Of a stretch of 64,000 nucleotides of DNA, positions 28,419 through 37,158 are shown piece by piece (the stretch's first letter is position 1; every line of letters starts with the position of its first letter). The DNA comes from Verrucomicrobiaceae bacterium UBA7681 (GTDB lineage: Bacteria > Verrucomicrobiota > Verrucomicrobiia > Verrucomicrobiales > Verrucomicrobiaceae). The stretch covers positions 1,014 to 65,013 of the forward strand of contig DLGZ01000006.1 of assembly GCA_002482965.1 (NCBI GenBank), given 5' to 3'. A model generated the notes under the pieces. That model saw nothing but the letters and a program-made list of their open reading frames with translations, had not been told where the DNA came from and ran no database searches. Position numbers and translations under genes: made by a program.

Positions 28419-29114
28419 ATGAATGAGCCGGCGCGTTGGGGATGTATGCAATGGGGGGTGGTGCTGACTGTTGCTCTGCTGGGGTGGATGCTCGCAGCGG
28501 CACTGGTGCCATTTACCTCTAAGAGCAGTTCACAGATGAAAGGGGTGAGCAACTGCAAGCAGATCATTCTCTCTCTCAAACAATATGCCAAAGACAATGG
28601 CTCTGCCTATCCAGACGCTGGACCGGCAGCGGTCGGTACGAAATCTTCGAATCAAATTTTCCGCAGGCTGTTCCAAGAAGAGATTGTGACAGATGAGCGC
28701 ATCTTTGGCTGCCCTCCCCGAAGTGTGTTCGTTCCAGATGGCGACATCGGGATTAAACCAGACTTTGCCAAAGCGCTGACTCCAGGCGAGTGCCACTGGA
28801 TGCTGCTCAAATTCCAAACGGATTTCTCCATTGGAGATATGCCCATCGTGGTGGAAAACGCACTCAATGCCGCATGGCCACCGAAATGGGACGTCTCGGA
28901 TCAAGCTGGGAACAAGCGTGGGCGCGCATGGAAAGGTGGCAAAATCATCATCGGGCGCAATGATGGCTCTGTCTCGGTGGAGAAACTAAGTCCTGTTGGA
29001 ACCATTGACTGGCGTCGCATGTACAATTCAGGATACGGCAACAAAAGCTGGATCGACACCCTGTCCCCCGAGCAAATCGCCAAGCTCTCCTACTGGGATA
29101 TCGAGGAGAAATAG
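28419..29114 (+). CDS. Pseudopilin-like secreted protein
   Basis: The 231-residue protein has one N-terminal hydrophobic helix (WGVVLTVALLGWMLAAALVPF) followed by NCKQIILSLKQYAKDNGSAYPD, the pattern found in verrucomicrobial and planctomycetal type II secretion-like or pilin-like proteins (DUF1559/H-X9-DG relatives). The classic prepilin motif G-F-T-L-x-E is missing, so processing by prepilin peptidase is doubtful. The C-terminal half is globular with conserved Trp and Gly residues. Function is unknown. It stands alone between divergent and downstream small genes. Confidence 0.65.
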   Translation: MNEPARWGCMQWGVVLTVALLGWMLAAALVPFTSKSSSQMKGVSNCKQIILSLKQYAKDNGSAYPDAGPAAVGTKSSNQIFRRLFQEEIVTDERIFGCPPRSVFVPDGDIGIKPDFAKALTPGECHWMLLKFQTDFSIGDMPIVVENALNAAWPPKWDVSDQAGNKRGRAWKGGKIIIGRNDGSVSVEKLSPVGTIDWRRMYNSGYGNKSWIDTLSPEQIAKLSYWDIEEK

Positions 29115-29228
29115 CCCGGCACTGTGTCAGCCTTGCGCATCCATGGGCGGGATTTGCGATGGCCTATGAGGAGGGAGGGCTGATGCGTTGATGAGGTAAC
29201 GCGCGCCAACTCCAACTCGACTCCATCC

Positions 29229-29456
29229 ATGAAAACGTTTCTCGCTCCACTTCTGCTCAGTCTGGTCATGACCGCCACCGTGTTCGCTGCCTGGCCCATC
29301 AATGATGAATGCCCGGTGGATCACAAAGCCTCGCGTCCGATCTATCGCGTGAAGACAGATGAAGGCTTCGTGTCCTTCTGCTGCGTGGACTGCATGCAGA
29401 AGTTTGCCAAGTCTCCCGGTTCCTATCCTGTGAAGAAGAAGGAAGTGGCAAAGTGA
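29229..29456 (+). CDS. Small secreted TRASH/YHS-like metal-binding protein
   Basis: The 75-residue product has a signal peptide (MKTFLAPLLLSLVMTATVFA). The mature region is CPVDHKASRPIYR...FVSFCCVDCMQKFAKSPGSY. The C-P-V-D, F-C-C-x-x-C and F-x-x-x-P-x-x-Y spacing is that of TRASH/YHS domains, which bind Cu, Zn or similar metals through cysteines. It lies 1.1 kb from the His-rich metal permease system, though on the opposite strand and separated by the pilin-like gene. A periplasmic metallochaperone role is inferred. Confidence 0.75.
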   Translation: MKTFLAPLLLSLVMTATVFAAWPINDECPVDHKASRPIYRVKTDEGFVSFCCVDCMQKFAKSPGSYPVKKKEVAK

Positions 29457-29515
29457 GGCTGCGGCATCGGTGCTGAAGATTCTTTTCCACCTGTGCTTCG
29501 GGACGGTGTGCTGGT

Positions 29516-29536
29516 CTGGCATGGACAACAGACCAG
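29516..29536 (+). promoter_or_regulatory. Island operator, site 1 (upstream of SDR gene)
   Basis: A 21-base element with left arm CTGGC and right arm ACCAG, 11 bases apart, and core ATGGACAACAG. It differs from site 2 at only two positions (5 and 6) of 21. It ends 47 bases before the SDR start codon, the same distance as other sites of the family. An overlapping dyad CTGGTCTG...CAGACCAG begins five bases earlier. Confidence 0.75.
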
Positions 29537-29583
29537 CAGCGCGGCCTTGAGTCTGTGGGCTGGTGTCGTCCTTAATATGCACC

Positions 29584-30369
29584 ATGTCCTCTCCTCATCC
29601 GTTTGATCTCAATCAGCGCAGCATCTGGGTCTTTGGCGGCGCTGGCTATTTAGGCGCTGCTGCCGTGGCACAACTGGCTGAAATGCAGGCCCGCGTGCTA
29701 TGCGTGGACTTGGCGGAGCGCGCTGCGGAGATGGTCAAGAACGCAGGCTTGGAGTCGCAGGTAAGTGCGGCCTCTCTCAATGCAGCTGACACCTCCGCCG
29801 TGGAAGCATTCGTTCAGGAGCAGATCGCTGCGCATGGCGTGCCGCATGGATTGGTGGTGATGACGTATGCCTCAACGGCCAAGCGCTTTGAGGATCTCAC
29901 TGCCGAAGATTTTGACATGGCAAACCACGGCAACCTCACCGCCACCTTTGCGCTGTCACGTGCTGTCGGCCAGCGCATGGCGGAGCAGGGCAGGGGCAGC
30001 ATGGTGCTGTTCTCCAGCATGTATGGCAGCGTCTCGCCTGATCCTTCCGTCTATGCCGCGCCGATGAATCCGAACCCCATCGAGTATGGCGTGGGCAAGG
30101 CGGGCATCCAGCAGATGGCGCGCTACCTGGCCGTGCACTGGGGCAGGCAGGGCGTGCGCTGCAACAGCATCTCGCCCGGTCCGTTTCCCAATCCGACGAT
30201 TCAATTTCAGCAGCCCGAATTCGTTGAGCGTCTCGCGCAAAAAGTGCCGCTGGGAAGAGTCGGTCAGGCGGCAGAGATCGCAGGTGCGGTGACCTTCTTG
30301 CTCAGTGATGCGTCTTCCTTCATCACCGGCCAAAATCTGGCGGTTGATGGTGGCTGGACGGCGTGGTGA
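29584..30369 (+). CDS. SDR-family oxidoreductase
   Basis: The 261-residue protein has the nucleotide-binding G-x-x-G-x-x-G variant FGGAGYLGAAA (about 14-22), catalytic Ser in FSSMYGS and the YGVGK Tyr-Lys pair (about 165-169). The C-terminal signature FLLSDASSFITGQNLAVDGGW is typical of classical SDRs acting on sugars or sugar acids. Start ATG 29584 is preferred over the ORF start 21 bases upstream, since it gives the normal distance to the Rossmann glycine motif. It is monocistronic, with operator site 1 in front and repeat family 1 right after its stop. It probably oxidises or reduces an intermediate of the catabolic island. Confidence 0.85.
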   Translation: MSSPHPFDLNQRSIWVFGGAGYLGAAAVAQLAEMQARVLCVDLAERAAEMVKNAGLESQVSAASLNAADTSAVEAFVQEQIAAHGVPHGLVVMTYASTAKRFEDLTAEDFDMANHGNLTATFALSRAVGQRMAEQGRGSMVLFSSMYGSVSPDPSVYAAPMNPNPIEYGVGKAGIQQMARYLAVHWGRQGVRCNSISPGPFPNPTIQFQQPEFVERLAQKVPLGRVGQAAEIAGAVTFLLSDASSFITGQNLAVDGGWTAW

Positions 30370-30376
30370 CGACCCT

Positions 30377-30441
30377 AAAGTACTGCCGAACTTTAGCTCA
30401 GTCTGGGAGGGCACGGCGCATCCGGAATGAGCTCAAACTCA
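30377..30441 (+). repeat. Dispersed repeat family 1, copy C
   Basis: Seven bases after the SDR stop begins AAAGTACTGCCGAAC, then TTTAGCTC and AGTCTGG. It continues to CATCCGG and GCTCAAACT, paralleling copy A at 1665. It lies between the convergent SDR and regulator genes and may serve as a transcript end. Confidence 0.6.
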
Positions 30442-30451
30442 TCTGTGCTTT

Positions 30452-31543
30452 TTACACCGTGTCGCCACGGATCATTTTGGGCATCAGGCGAATCGCCTTG
30501 GGCGGCAGGCTTCCCGCTTCGGCGAGCTGGCGCGCGGCTTTGCAGACGTTGCGTGCAAACTGACCGGTGTTCGCGGCATAGCGGGTGATGAGCGGCACCG
30601 TGTGCTGGAGAAAGGTTTCGTCATCTCGCGAGATCACCGCGATGTCCTGCGGGATGCGTTTGCCACGCTGCGTGAGAAACATCATCACTGTGAGTACATG
30701 GATGGCGCGGGCGACCACGTAGGCGGTGGGGGGGCGTGACGAGCGCAGCGCCTTTTCCAGCAGCGTGCACAGATGGGCTGCAGTGCCATCATGGGGGATC
30801 ACCAGCAAGGTCGGCGCGTTGGTGCCGCCCAGCGCCTCACGCAATCCTTGTTCGCTCTGCAGGTCGCCGCCGTAGTCTCCGGCCGGTCGGATGAAGGCAA
30901 TGTGACGATGGCCTTTGCCACTGAGCAGGCCGCCTGCATGACGGCAGAGCGCCCGGTAGTCGGCATCGATGGAAGGCAGGTTCATGCCCGGTGCGCAGGA
31001 GCCCACGACGAGGCAGGGCAGCTTGCGGCGCAAGAACCAGCTCTGCACCGGCTCCAGCGACCCAAACAGCAGCCAGGCCGCCGCAGGCGAGCGGGTGGTC
31101 AGAGCCTCCAGCGCACGCGCTGGCGTGGAGGAGAAGCATGCGGTGCTCACATGAATTTCAAAGCTGAAGCCAACACGAGAAAGCTGATCACGCAAATCAT
31201 CCACCATCACCACCGTCGAGGGGGACATTTCCAGCAGCGGTCGGGGAGAGATGAGCGCGATCACCCGGTCATGCACGGCTGTCTGCTCTTTCACATCGGT
31301 CTTGATACGCCTCCGCTGTCTGTCTGAGACCTCCAGAAAGCCATCGCGCTGCAGTTCATGCAGTGCGGCACGCAGCGTGTGGCGGCTTACTTGCAGGCGT
31401 GCGCACAGTTCGCGCTCTCCTGGGAGATGGCCGTGCCAGTGTCCGGCCTGCATCGACTCGCGCAGGCTCTGCGCAGTCAAGGAGACCAGGGAGATGCGTT
31501 GCGGCAGTCTGGGGCTGGAAGAGGAGTCGGTGGTGGGCTTCAT
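30452..31543 (-). CDS. GntR-HTH / LacI-type sensor transcriptional regulator (AraR-like architecture)
   Basis: The 363-residue protein has a GntR winged helix (about 20-85: LRESMQAGHWHGHLPGERELC, VSRHTLRAALHELQRDGFLEV) and a C-terminal periplasmic-binding-protein fold (about 105-363; GKGHRHIAFIRP, IPQDIAVISRDD). This is the AraR-like architecture that senses a sugar or sugar acid. The start is ATG 31543. Longer in-frame starts would run into the divergent RraA-like gene and across the operator. Site 2 of the 21-base operator abuts this start codon, so the protein probably represses itself as well as the divergent operon. Four further sites in the island make it the candidate pathway regulator. 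Confidence 0.87.
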   Translation of the reverse strand: MKPTTDSSSSPRLPQRISLVSLTAQSLRESMQAGHWHGHLPGERELCARLQVSRHTLRAALHELQRDGFLEVSDRQRRRIKTDVKEQTAVHDRVIALISPRPLLEMSPSTVVMVDDLRDQLSRVGFSFEIHVSTACFSSTPARALEALTTRSPAAAWLLFGSLEPVQSWFLRRKLPCLVVGSCAPGMNLPSIDADYRALCRHAGGLLSGKGHRHIAFIRPAGDYGGDLQSEQGLREALGGTNAPTLLVIPHDGTAAHLCTLLEKALRSSRPPTAYVVARAIHVLTVMMFLTQRGKRIPQDIAVISRDDETFLQHTVPLITRYAANTGQFARNVCKAARQLAEAGSLPPKAIRLMPKMIRGDTV

Positions 31544-31564
31544 CTGGTTTGGACAACAGACCAG
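31544..31564 (+). promoter_or_regulatory. Island operator, site 2 (divergent regulator/RraA)
   Basis: Perfect outer dyad CTGGT-N11-ACCAG with extended arms CTGGTTTG and CAGACCAG. It touches the regulator's start codon on the reverse strand and ends 46 bases before the RraA-like ATG. Binding here could block translation initiation region synthesis of the regulator and the promoter of the 10-gene operon together. Confidence 0.82.
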
Positions 31565-31610
31565 CAGCATGACGTTGTGACAAATCGTTTCAGCAGCCTG
31601 TTTCCTTACC

Positions 31611-32372
31611 ATGTCATCAAAAGCGCGCAACCTCTCGCACAGCGACCTGCTCCAGCTCAAACGCTGGAACACTCCCACAATCTACAACGGCTGGGAGCAG
31701 ATTACCCGGCACAATCCCGGCACAGATGCCTTCAACATCGAAGAAACGAGGGACTTCATGCCGCAGATGGGCCCCATGGTGGGCTACGCCGTCACCCTGG
31801 TCATTGAGCCTTCAAACGCCGCACACCGCCAGACGAACCCACATGCCGGAGAGGAGTTTCGCCGCTACATCGCCAGCATGCCGGGGCCAAAGATCATCGT
31901 CGTGCAGGATCTCGACAAACCCCGCGTGCTCGGCTCCGCCTGGGGTGAGGTGAGCGCCAACATGTTTCGTGCTCTTGGTTGCGTGGGCACCATTACTGAC
32001 GGTGCCATTCGCGATCTCGATGAAATGACCAATGCAGGATTCAAGGCGCTCGCCCGTCGTCTCTGCGTCGGCCACGCGTTTGTACACCCCGTGCGCTGGG
32101 GCTGCGAGGTGGAGGTCTTTGGCCGCACCGTGCAGCCGGATGATCTCATCCACGCCGACAAGCATGGCTTCATGGTCATTCCTCCCGAAGACCAGCCAAG
32201 GCTGCTGGAAGCCGCACGCTTCATGGACGCCAATGAATGCGCCACCGTCATCCCTGCCGCCCGCGAGGGCGCAGGCCGCAGCACGGACGAACTCCTGGCC
32301 GATCTCGAAGCTTCCATCACCCAGTTCAGCGCCAACGTGAAAACTCAATTCGCTCGCCAAGGCGAGTGGTAA
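31611..32372 (+). CDS. RraA/HMG-aldolase-family protein
   Basis: The 253-residue protein carries the family's active-site signature GEVSANMFRALGCVGTITDGAIRDLDEM (Gly-Glu, then Asp-Gly...Arg-Asp that binds metal and pyruvate enolate), centred near residue 115-142. Members of this group cleave 4-hydroxy-4-methyl-2-oxoglutarate or related 4-hydroxy-2-oxo acids and decarboxylate oxaloacetate; RraA itself is a catalytically inactive RNase E modulator. Metabolic context here favours the lyase. It is the first gene of the operon, 47 bases after operator site 2, and is followed after 17 bases by the sialidase-like gene. Confidence 0.85.
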   Translation: MSSKARNLSHSDLLQLKRWNTPTIYNGWEQITRHNPGTDAFNIEETRDFMPQMGPMVGYAVTLVIEPSNAAHRQTNPHAGEEFRRYIASMPGPKIIVVQDLDKPRVLGSAWGEVSANMFRALGCVGTITDGAIRDLDEMTNAGFKALARRLCVGHAFVHPVRWGCEVEVFGRTVQPDDLIHADKHGFMVIPPEDQPRLLEAARFMDANECATVIPAAREGAGRSTDELLADLEASITQFSANVKTQFARQGEW

Positions 32373-32389
32373 TTCGTCCCGCAGCAATC

Positions 32390-33490
32390 ATGAAAATCAT
32401 CGCACTCTGTCTCGCCTTTGTCTGCATGGCTCATGCCGAAAGCGTCATCACCTTCAATCTCGATCCCACGAAGGAAAACCCGCGCAATTCCGAAGGTTCC
32501 TTCGCCACGTTGGCCTCGGGTCGCATCATCTTTTGCTACTCGCATTTTTACGGCGGTGCAGGGGATGAGAGCCCCGCACGCATCGTGCGCATTCATTCGG
32601 ACGATCAAGGCCGCACCTGGAGCCAGCCCGTCACCGTGGTGGAGAACACCGGCGGCAACAATGTGATGAGCGTCTCCTTGCTGCGCCTCGCCAGCGGCAA
32701 GCTGGCCATGTTTTACTGCATCAAAAATAGCTGGATCGACTGCCGCCCTCACATGCGCGTTTCCACCGATGATGGCGAGAACTGGACCGAGCCCAAGCTC
32801 GTGCAGCAGGCACCGGGTTATTTCGTCATGAACAACGACCGTGTCATCCAGACCAGCAAGGGGCGCATCATCATCCCGCTGGCCTTTCATCGCTCACGCG
32901 GCACCGATCCGCATACCAGCAAATCATGGGACGCACGCGCCATCGACACCTGGATCTATTCCGATGATGAAGGCGCTACTTGGACAGAGTCCTCAAGCTG
33001 GTGGGCCATGCCAGTGCGCAGCGGCAGCGGTCTGCAGGAGCCGGGCGTCGTGGAGCTTGCGGATGGTTCGATCTTCTCCTGGTGCCGCACGGATCAAGGT
33101 GCGCAGTATGGCTTTCGCTCCACCGATGCGGGCAAGACGTTCTCTCCACCGGAGTCCACGGAAATGAAATCTCCCAACGGCCCCGCCAGCATCAAACGCC
33201 TGCCCGGCAGCAGCGACCTGCTGGCCATCTACAATGACCACTCGGGCAAGTTTCCGTTCCCACCGAAGAAGCGCAATCCCTTCGTCGCCGCCATTTCCAC
33301 GGACGGCGGCAAGACCTGGCCCAAGCGCAAGCTCATCGAGGACGATCCAGATGGTCTCTACCACTACACCGCCATCCATTTCGTGGGCGACGCCATGCTC
33401 ATCGGCTACTGCGCTGGCGACAGCAAAGTCGGCGCGCTTAATCGCCTGCGCATCCGTCGCATCACGCTCGATTGGTTGAAGCAACCCTGA
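32390..33490 (+). CDS. Secreted sialidase-like (BNR-repeat) exo-glycosidase
   Basis: The 366-residue product has a signal peptide (MKIIALCLAFVCMAHA) and a six-bladed propeller with several Asp-box repeats: SDDQGRTWS, STDDGENWT, SDDEGATWT and STDGGKTWP. An early Arg (ASGRIIF) and later Arg/Glu/Tyr positions fit sialidase-family catalysis, but the full catalytic set cannot be confirmed by eye. It probably acts outside the cytoplasm to release a terminal sugar acid. It overlaps the SGNH gene by one base (TGATG), so both are translated together. Confidence 0.82.
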   Translation: MKIIALCLAFVCMAHAESVITFNLDPTKENPRNSEGSFATLASGRIIFCYSHFYGGAGDESPARIVRIHSDDQGRTWSQPVTVVENTGGNNVMSVSLLRLASGKLAMFYCIKNSWIDCRPHMRVSTDDGENWTEPKLVQQAPGYFVMNNDRVIQTSKGRIIIPLAFHRSRGTDPHTSKSWDARAIDTWIYSDDEGATWTESSSWWAMPVRSGSGLQEPGVVELADGSIFSWCRTDQGAQYGFRSTDAGKTFSPPESTEMKSPNGPASIKRLPGSSDLLAIYNDHSGKFPFPPKKRNPFVAAISTDGGKTWPKRKLIEDDPDGLYHYTAIHFVGDAMLIGYCAGDSKVGALNRLRIRRITLDWLKQP

Positions 33491-34698
33491 TGCCCATGCG
33501 CACGCTCATTCTCCTCCTGTGCTTTTGCTGCGCGAATCTGCTTGGCGCAGCACCATTGCAAATCGAACAACGCCTCGCCGCAGGGAACGAGCCTGTGCGC
33601 ATCGTCTGCATCGGCGACAGCATCACCGGCGTCTATTATCACAGTGGCGGTCGCCGGGCGTATCCCGAGATGCTTCAGCTCGCACTGCGGCAGCTCTACC
33701 CGCAGGCGCAGATCAGCGTGCACAATGCCGGCATCAGTGGCGACACTACCACAGGAGGGCTCAAGCGTCTGGAAAGTGATGTGCTCGCGCACAAGCCACA
33801 GCTCGTGACGATCATGTTTGGCATGAATGATCTGGTGAAGACATCTGTGGATGTCTTCAAAAAAAATCTCCGCGAAATGATCGCCCGCTGCCGCACCAGC
33901 GGCGCCGAGGTGGTGCTGTGTACGCAAAATTCCGTGGTCGAGACGGGGCCGCGGCCCTGCGCCCGGCTTGCCGAATTCACGCAGGCCATTCGTGACGTGG
34001 CCAAAGAGGAATCACTCGTGGTGGCCGACTGCTTTGCCGCTTTCGAGGCCGTGCATGCAGTGGATGCTTCTGAATGGAATCTGCTCCTCAGCGATGCCAT
34101 TCACCCCAACATGGCAGGACACAAACTCTTCGCCGAAACTCTCGCGCAGGCCATTACCGGCCAGACTGTTTCTCTTCGGAAAATCGGTCCGCCCATGCCT
34201 GTGCTGCCGCATGCTTTCGCACGGATCAAAGCTGCTCAGCCTGTCCGAGTGCTCGCTATGCCGCCGTATGATGAGCTCATCAAGCCTGCTCTACAAAAGC
34301 TGTATCCCGGGGTCGAAGTCAAGGTCACGCCCTGGCCCGTCGCAGGTCAGACGCTCGCGCAAATCGAGATCGCCGCGCGCAAGGTGCGCAGCATGGCGCA
34401 GGATCTCGTCATCATCGCCGTGCCCGCAGATCTGCCGCTGCTGGATCAGCAGCAGTTTCATCATGATTATTCATGGATCATGAACAACTCGCTCAGCTTT
34501 GGCCCACAGCAGTGGGATGTGGTGGTCGCCTTGCCCTCCACTGCAAAACCCACACTCAGCCAGGAGGAGCAGCGTCACGAAGCATTCGCGCAGCGCCTCA
34601 TCAAAGCCCAGGACCTTTCCATGATCACACGCCGCGCAGGCGATGCCTCGCTTTTGTTTGAAATCCTCTCCACCTGGCTCGCCCAACACCAACCCTGA
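33490..34698 (+). CDS. Secreted SGNH/GDSL hydrolase
   Basis: The 402-residue protein starts with a signal peptide (MRTLILLLCFCCANLLG after an optional MP). It shows block I GDSITG (catalytic Ser, about residue 43), block III FGMND and block V SDAIHPN with the catalytic Asp-x-x-His. These are hallmarks of SGNH esterases that deacetylate carbohydrates. The C-terminal 150 residues form a second alpha/beta domain (RVLAMPPYDELIKPAL...) that may be a degenerate SGNH copy. Position in the operon suggests removal of O-acetyl groups from the incoming glycan. Confidence 0.82.
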   Translation: MPMRTLILLLCFCCANLLGAAPLQIEQRLAAGNEPVRIVCIGDSITGVYYHSGGRRAYPEMLQLALRQLYPQAQISVHNAGISGDTTTGGLKRLESDVLAHKPQLVTIMFGMNDLVKTSVDVFKKNLREMIARCRTSGAEVVLCTQNSVVETGPRPCARLAEFTQAIRDVAKEESLVVADCFAAFEAVHAVDASEWNLLLSDAIHPNMAGHKLFAETLAQAITGQTVSLRKIGPPMPVLPHAFARIKAAQPVRVLAMPPYDELIKPALQKLYPGVEVKVTPWPVAGQTLAQIEIAARKVRSMAQDLVIIAVPADLPLLDQQQFHHDYSWIMNNSLSFGPQQWDVVVALPSTAKPTLSQEEQRHEAFAQRLIKAQDLSMITRRAGDASLLFEILSTWLAQHQP

Positions 34699-34705
34699 CG
34701 ATATT

Positions 34706-35521
34706 ATGAGACGCTCCAAAGTCCTCGCCAAAATCCGTGCCGGAAAAGTTGCCCGCATCTGCTGCACCGGTTCGCCCATCGCTTCATTCCCGGCCATCGC
34801 CGCTCACTTCAACTACGACGGCATCTGGCTTGATGCCGAGCACCGTGCGTGGGATCAGCGTGAAGCCGAGACCATGCTGGGCCGTCATCACGCGGCTGAC
34901 ATCGACTGCATGTGGCGTCCGCCGACCAAGGAAAAAAACGGCCTCTACCGTCTGCTGGAAGACGGTGCCTCAGGCTTGATGATCCCCCATGTCGGCAGCG
35001 CGGATGAAGCGCGTGCGCTGGTGAATGCGATCAAATTTCCACCGCTCGGAGATCGCGGTTTTTGCGGCGGTGGTCGCGATGCGGACTATTGGATCGGCAA
35101 GCCCGACGACTACACCGATCAGGCCAACCGCGAGACCTTCCTCACCGTGCAGATCGAAACGCCTGCCGCTCTTGCCAATGTCGAAGAGATCGCTGCCGTG
35201 CCCGGGGTGGACATCCTCTTCTTAGGCCCTGGCGACATGTCACTGCGCCTCGGTTGTTCGGCTGCCGTGAATGATCCCGTGATGATGGATGTGCAAAAGC
35301 AGATTTCCGCTGCCTGCCGCAAACAGGGCAAGACCTGGGGCCGCCCCGTCGGCTCTGCTGCGGATGCAAAAACGATCATCGATCTCGGTGCGCAATTCGT
35401 GGTGCTCGGCAGCGAGTTTGGCGCGCTGCATGCGCATCTCAGTGCCTGCGCAGCCGATTTTGACAGCGTGCTCAGTGAAATTTCCGGCCAGTCCATCGTG
35501 CCGGAGGGCAAGACGTACTGA
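34706..35521 (+). CDS. HpcH/HpaI-family aldolase (copy 1)
   Basis: The 271-residue protein is a class II pyruvate aldolase of the HpaI/2-keto-3-deoxy-L-rhamnonate aldolase family. Active-site elements are present: DAEHRAWD (His base, about residue 48), WRPP (Arg for enolate binding), IETPAAL (metal Glu) and GPGDMS (metal Asp). It cleaves a 4-hydroxy-2-oxo acid to pyruvate plus an aldehyde. An insert GFCGGGRDADYWIGKPDDY near residue 115-135 is longer than in E. coli HpaI. A second, diverged HpaI-type gene is at 58952, so two related substrates or two specificities are likely. Confidence 0.87.
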   Translation: MRRSKVLAKIRAGKVARICCTGSPIASFPAIAAHFNYDGIWLDAEHRAWDQREAETMLGRHHAADIDCMWRPPTKEKNGLYRLLEDGASGLMIPHVGSADEARALVNAIKFPPLGDRGFCGGGRDADYWIGKPDDYTDQANRETFLTVQIETPAALANVEEIAAVPGVDILFLGPGDMSLRLGCSAAVNDPVMMDVQKQISAACRKQGKTWGRPVGSAADAKTIIDLGAQFVVLGSEFGALHAHLSACAADFDSVLSEISGQSIVPEGKTY

Positions 35522-35572
35522 TCAGGCGCGTTTGCTCATCAGCGCAACCAGAGAATGCTGAGCCTAGCTTAC

Positions 35573-36424
35573 ATGAAACACGCTGTCATCACGCCCGCGG
35601 CACTGCCGGTTACCCAGATCGGTCTCGGCTGCGTGACGCTGGGGCGCGAGATTGACGAGGAAGCCTCCTTCGTATTGCTCGATCACGCACTTGCGCGTGG
35701 CGTTCGTTTGTTTGATACAGCGGCAGCCTATGGCCACGGTGCATCGGAAAGCATCCTCGGGCGCTGGCTGGCCTCCCGCCGCCCCAGTGGCATCAGTATC
35801 GCCACCAAGATTCTGCCTCCTTATGACCGCCTCGACATCGCTGCCAGCATGCAGCGGCTGGGTGTGGATCAAATCGATTTGCTGTATTTGCATCAGTGGC
35901 ATGAGAGTGTGCTTTCCGCCGGTGCTGCACTCGATGAACTCGTGGCCTCCGGCAGGGTGAAGGCTCTCGGTCTCAGCAATGTCACTCTGGACCAACTGCG
36001 GGCCGCTGGTCCGCGCTTCAGCGTCGTGCAGAACAACCATAACCTGGCGGTGAGTGACGTGAGTGAGGCATTGCGCGAACACTGCGTGGCGAATGGTATT
36101 GCCATCGTCACCTACAGCCCGCTGGGGGCCGGGTTTCTCACGGGCAAACATCACCTTGGGGTTCAAAGCGGATCGCGGTTCGATCTCGTGCCCGGGCATC
36201 AGGATGTCTATTTTCACCGCGGTTCGTATCGCCGTCTTGCGACGCTCGAAGCCGTCTCCGCACGCAGCGGTCACTCGCAGGCGCATCTGGCTCTGGCCTG
36301 GGCGCTGCATCAGCCGGGTATCGACTCCGTCCTTGTCGGTGGCCGCGCACCGGCGCATCTCGACCAGGCGTTCGCCGCACTCGACCTTGATGACCCTGCA
36401 CTCTTTGCCGAACTCACTGCATGA
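35573..36424 (+). CDS. Aldo/keto reductase (aldose dehydrogenase type)
   Basis: The 283-residue protein has the AKR catalytic tetrad: Asp and Tyr in FDTAAAYGHG, Lys in IATKIL and His in LLYLHQWH. The C-terminal NADP-binding ALAWALHQPG and VGGR segments are also present. It is closest in feel to the D-threo-aldose/L-fucose 1-dehydrogenase branch, which oxidises free sugars to lactones. That would feed an amidohydrolase lactonase such as 52770. ATG 35573 is used; an ATG 18 bases upstream is a possible alternative. Its stop overlaps the PhyH start (ATGA). Confidence 0.82.
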   Translation: MKHAVITPAALPVTQIGLGCVTLGREIDEEASFVLLDHALARGVRLFDTAAAYGHGASESILGRWLASRRPSGISIATKILPPYDRLDIAASMQRLGVDQIDLLYLHQWHESVLSAGAALDELVASGRVKALGLSNVTLDQLRAAGPRFSVVQNNHNLAVSDVSEALREHCVANGIAIVTYSPLGAGFLTGKHHLGVQSGSRFDLVPGHQDVYFHRGSYRRLATLEAVSARSGHSQAHLALAWALHQPGIDSVLVGGRAPAHLDQAFAALDLDDPALFAELTA

Positions 36425-37158
36425 ATCCAGACTCCACCCAGCGCCTCGCTGATTATGAACGCGACGGCGTCATTCTCATCCACCAGTTTCTCAATGCGGA
36501 CGAAGTAACCGCCGTGCGTGCCGAGTTGGATCGCTACATCCGCGATGATCTCGCTGCGCAGCCCGTTGATGCCCGCACCTTCGAGAAGGACGAGAAAACC
36601 GTGCGCAATCTCTGGCGCTTGGAGAAATACAACGAGTGGTTCCTCCAACTCGGAGAGCGTGCGGACATTCGCGCGCTCGTCGCTCCGCTGCTGCATGGCG
36701 AACCCGTGCTGGTCGGCGTGGAGACCTTCAACAAGCCCGCACGCATCGGCTCCGGAGTGCCCTATCATCAGGACAATGCCTACTTCTGCCAGACTCCGCC
36801 GGACATGCTCACCGTCTGGATTGCCATCGATGAAGTCACCGCTGCAAACGGCCCCGTGTTCTTTGTCAAAGGCTCGCACAAAGCAGGCATGCAGCCCACC
36901 CGGCCCAGCGGCGTGCGTGGCAACAGCATCGGCATGGCCGAACCCTCCAGCGTGCCGCTCGCTGAGCAGTTCTGCGGCCTGCTCGCTCCCGGCGATGCGA
37001 CGATTCATCAGTGCGAAACGATCCACCACTCCGCGCCAAACACGACGGACTCCGCCCGCCTCGGTCTGCTGCTCGTGTATCGCGGCAGCCACACGCAGAC
37101 CGACCCGACTCTCAAAGCCACATACACTGCGGCAGTCGCCACCACACCTCCTGCATGA
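36421..37158 (+). CDS. Phytanoyl-CoA dioxygenase (PhyH)-family Fe(II)/2-oxoglutarate oxygenase
   Basis: The 245-residue protein has the double-stranded beta-helix metal triad H116-x-D118 (GVPYHQDNAYF) and a distal His in ETIHHSAPN (202/203), with R213 placed to bind 2-oxoglutarate. PhyH-family enzymes hydroxylate or demethylate small molecules, consuming oxygen and 2-oxoglutarate. Its place between an aldo/keto reductase and a beta-helix protein, joined by ATGA overlaps on both sides, ties it to the sugar pathway. Oxidative removal of an N- or O-methyl group from a modified sugar would explain its presence, but this is inference. Confidence 0.85.
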   Translation: MNPDSTQRLADYERDGVILIHQFLNADEVTAVRAELDRYIRDDLAAQPVDARTFEKDEKTVRNLWRLEKYNEWFLQLGERADIRALVAPLLHGEPVLVGVETFNKPARIGSGVPYHQDNAYFCQTPPDMLTVWIAIDEVTAANGPVFFVKGSHKAGMQPTRPSGVRGNSIGMAEPSSVPLAEQFCGLLAPGDATIHQCETIHHSAPNTTDSARLGLLLVYRGSHTQTDPTLKATYTAAVATTPPA

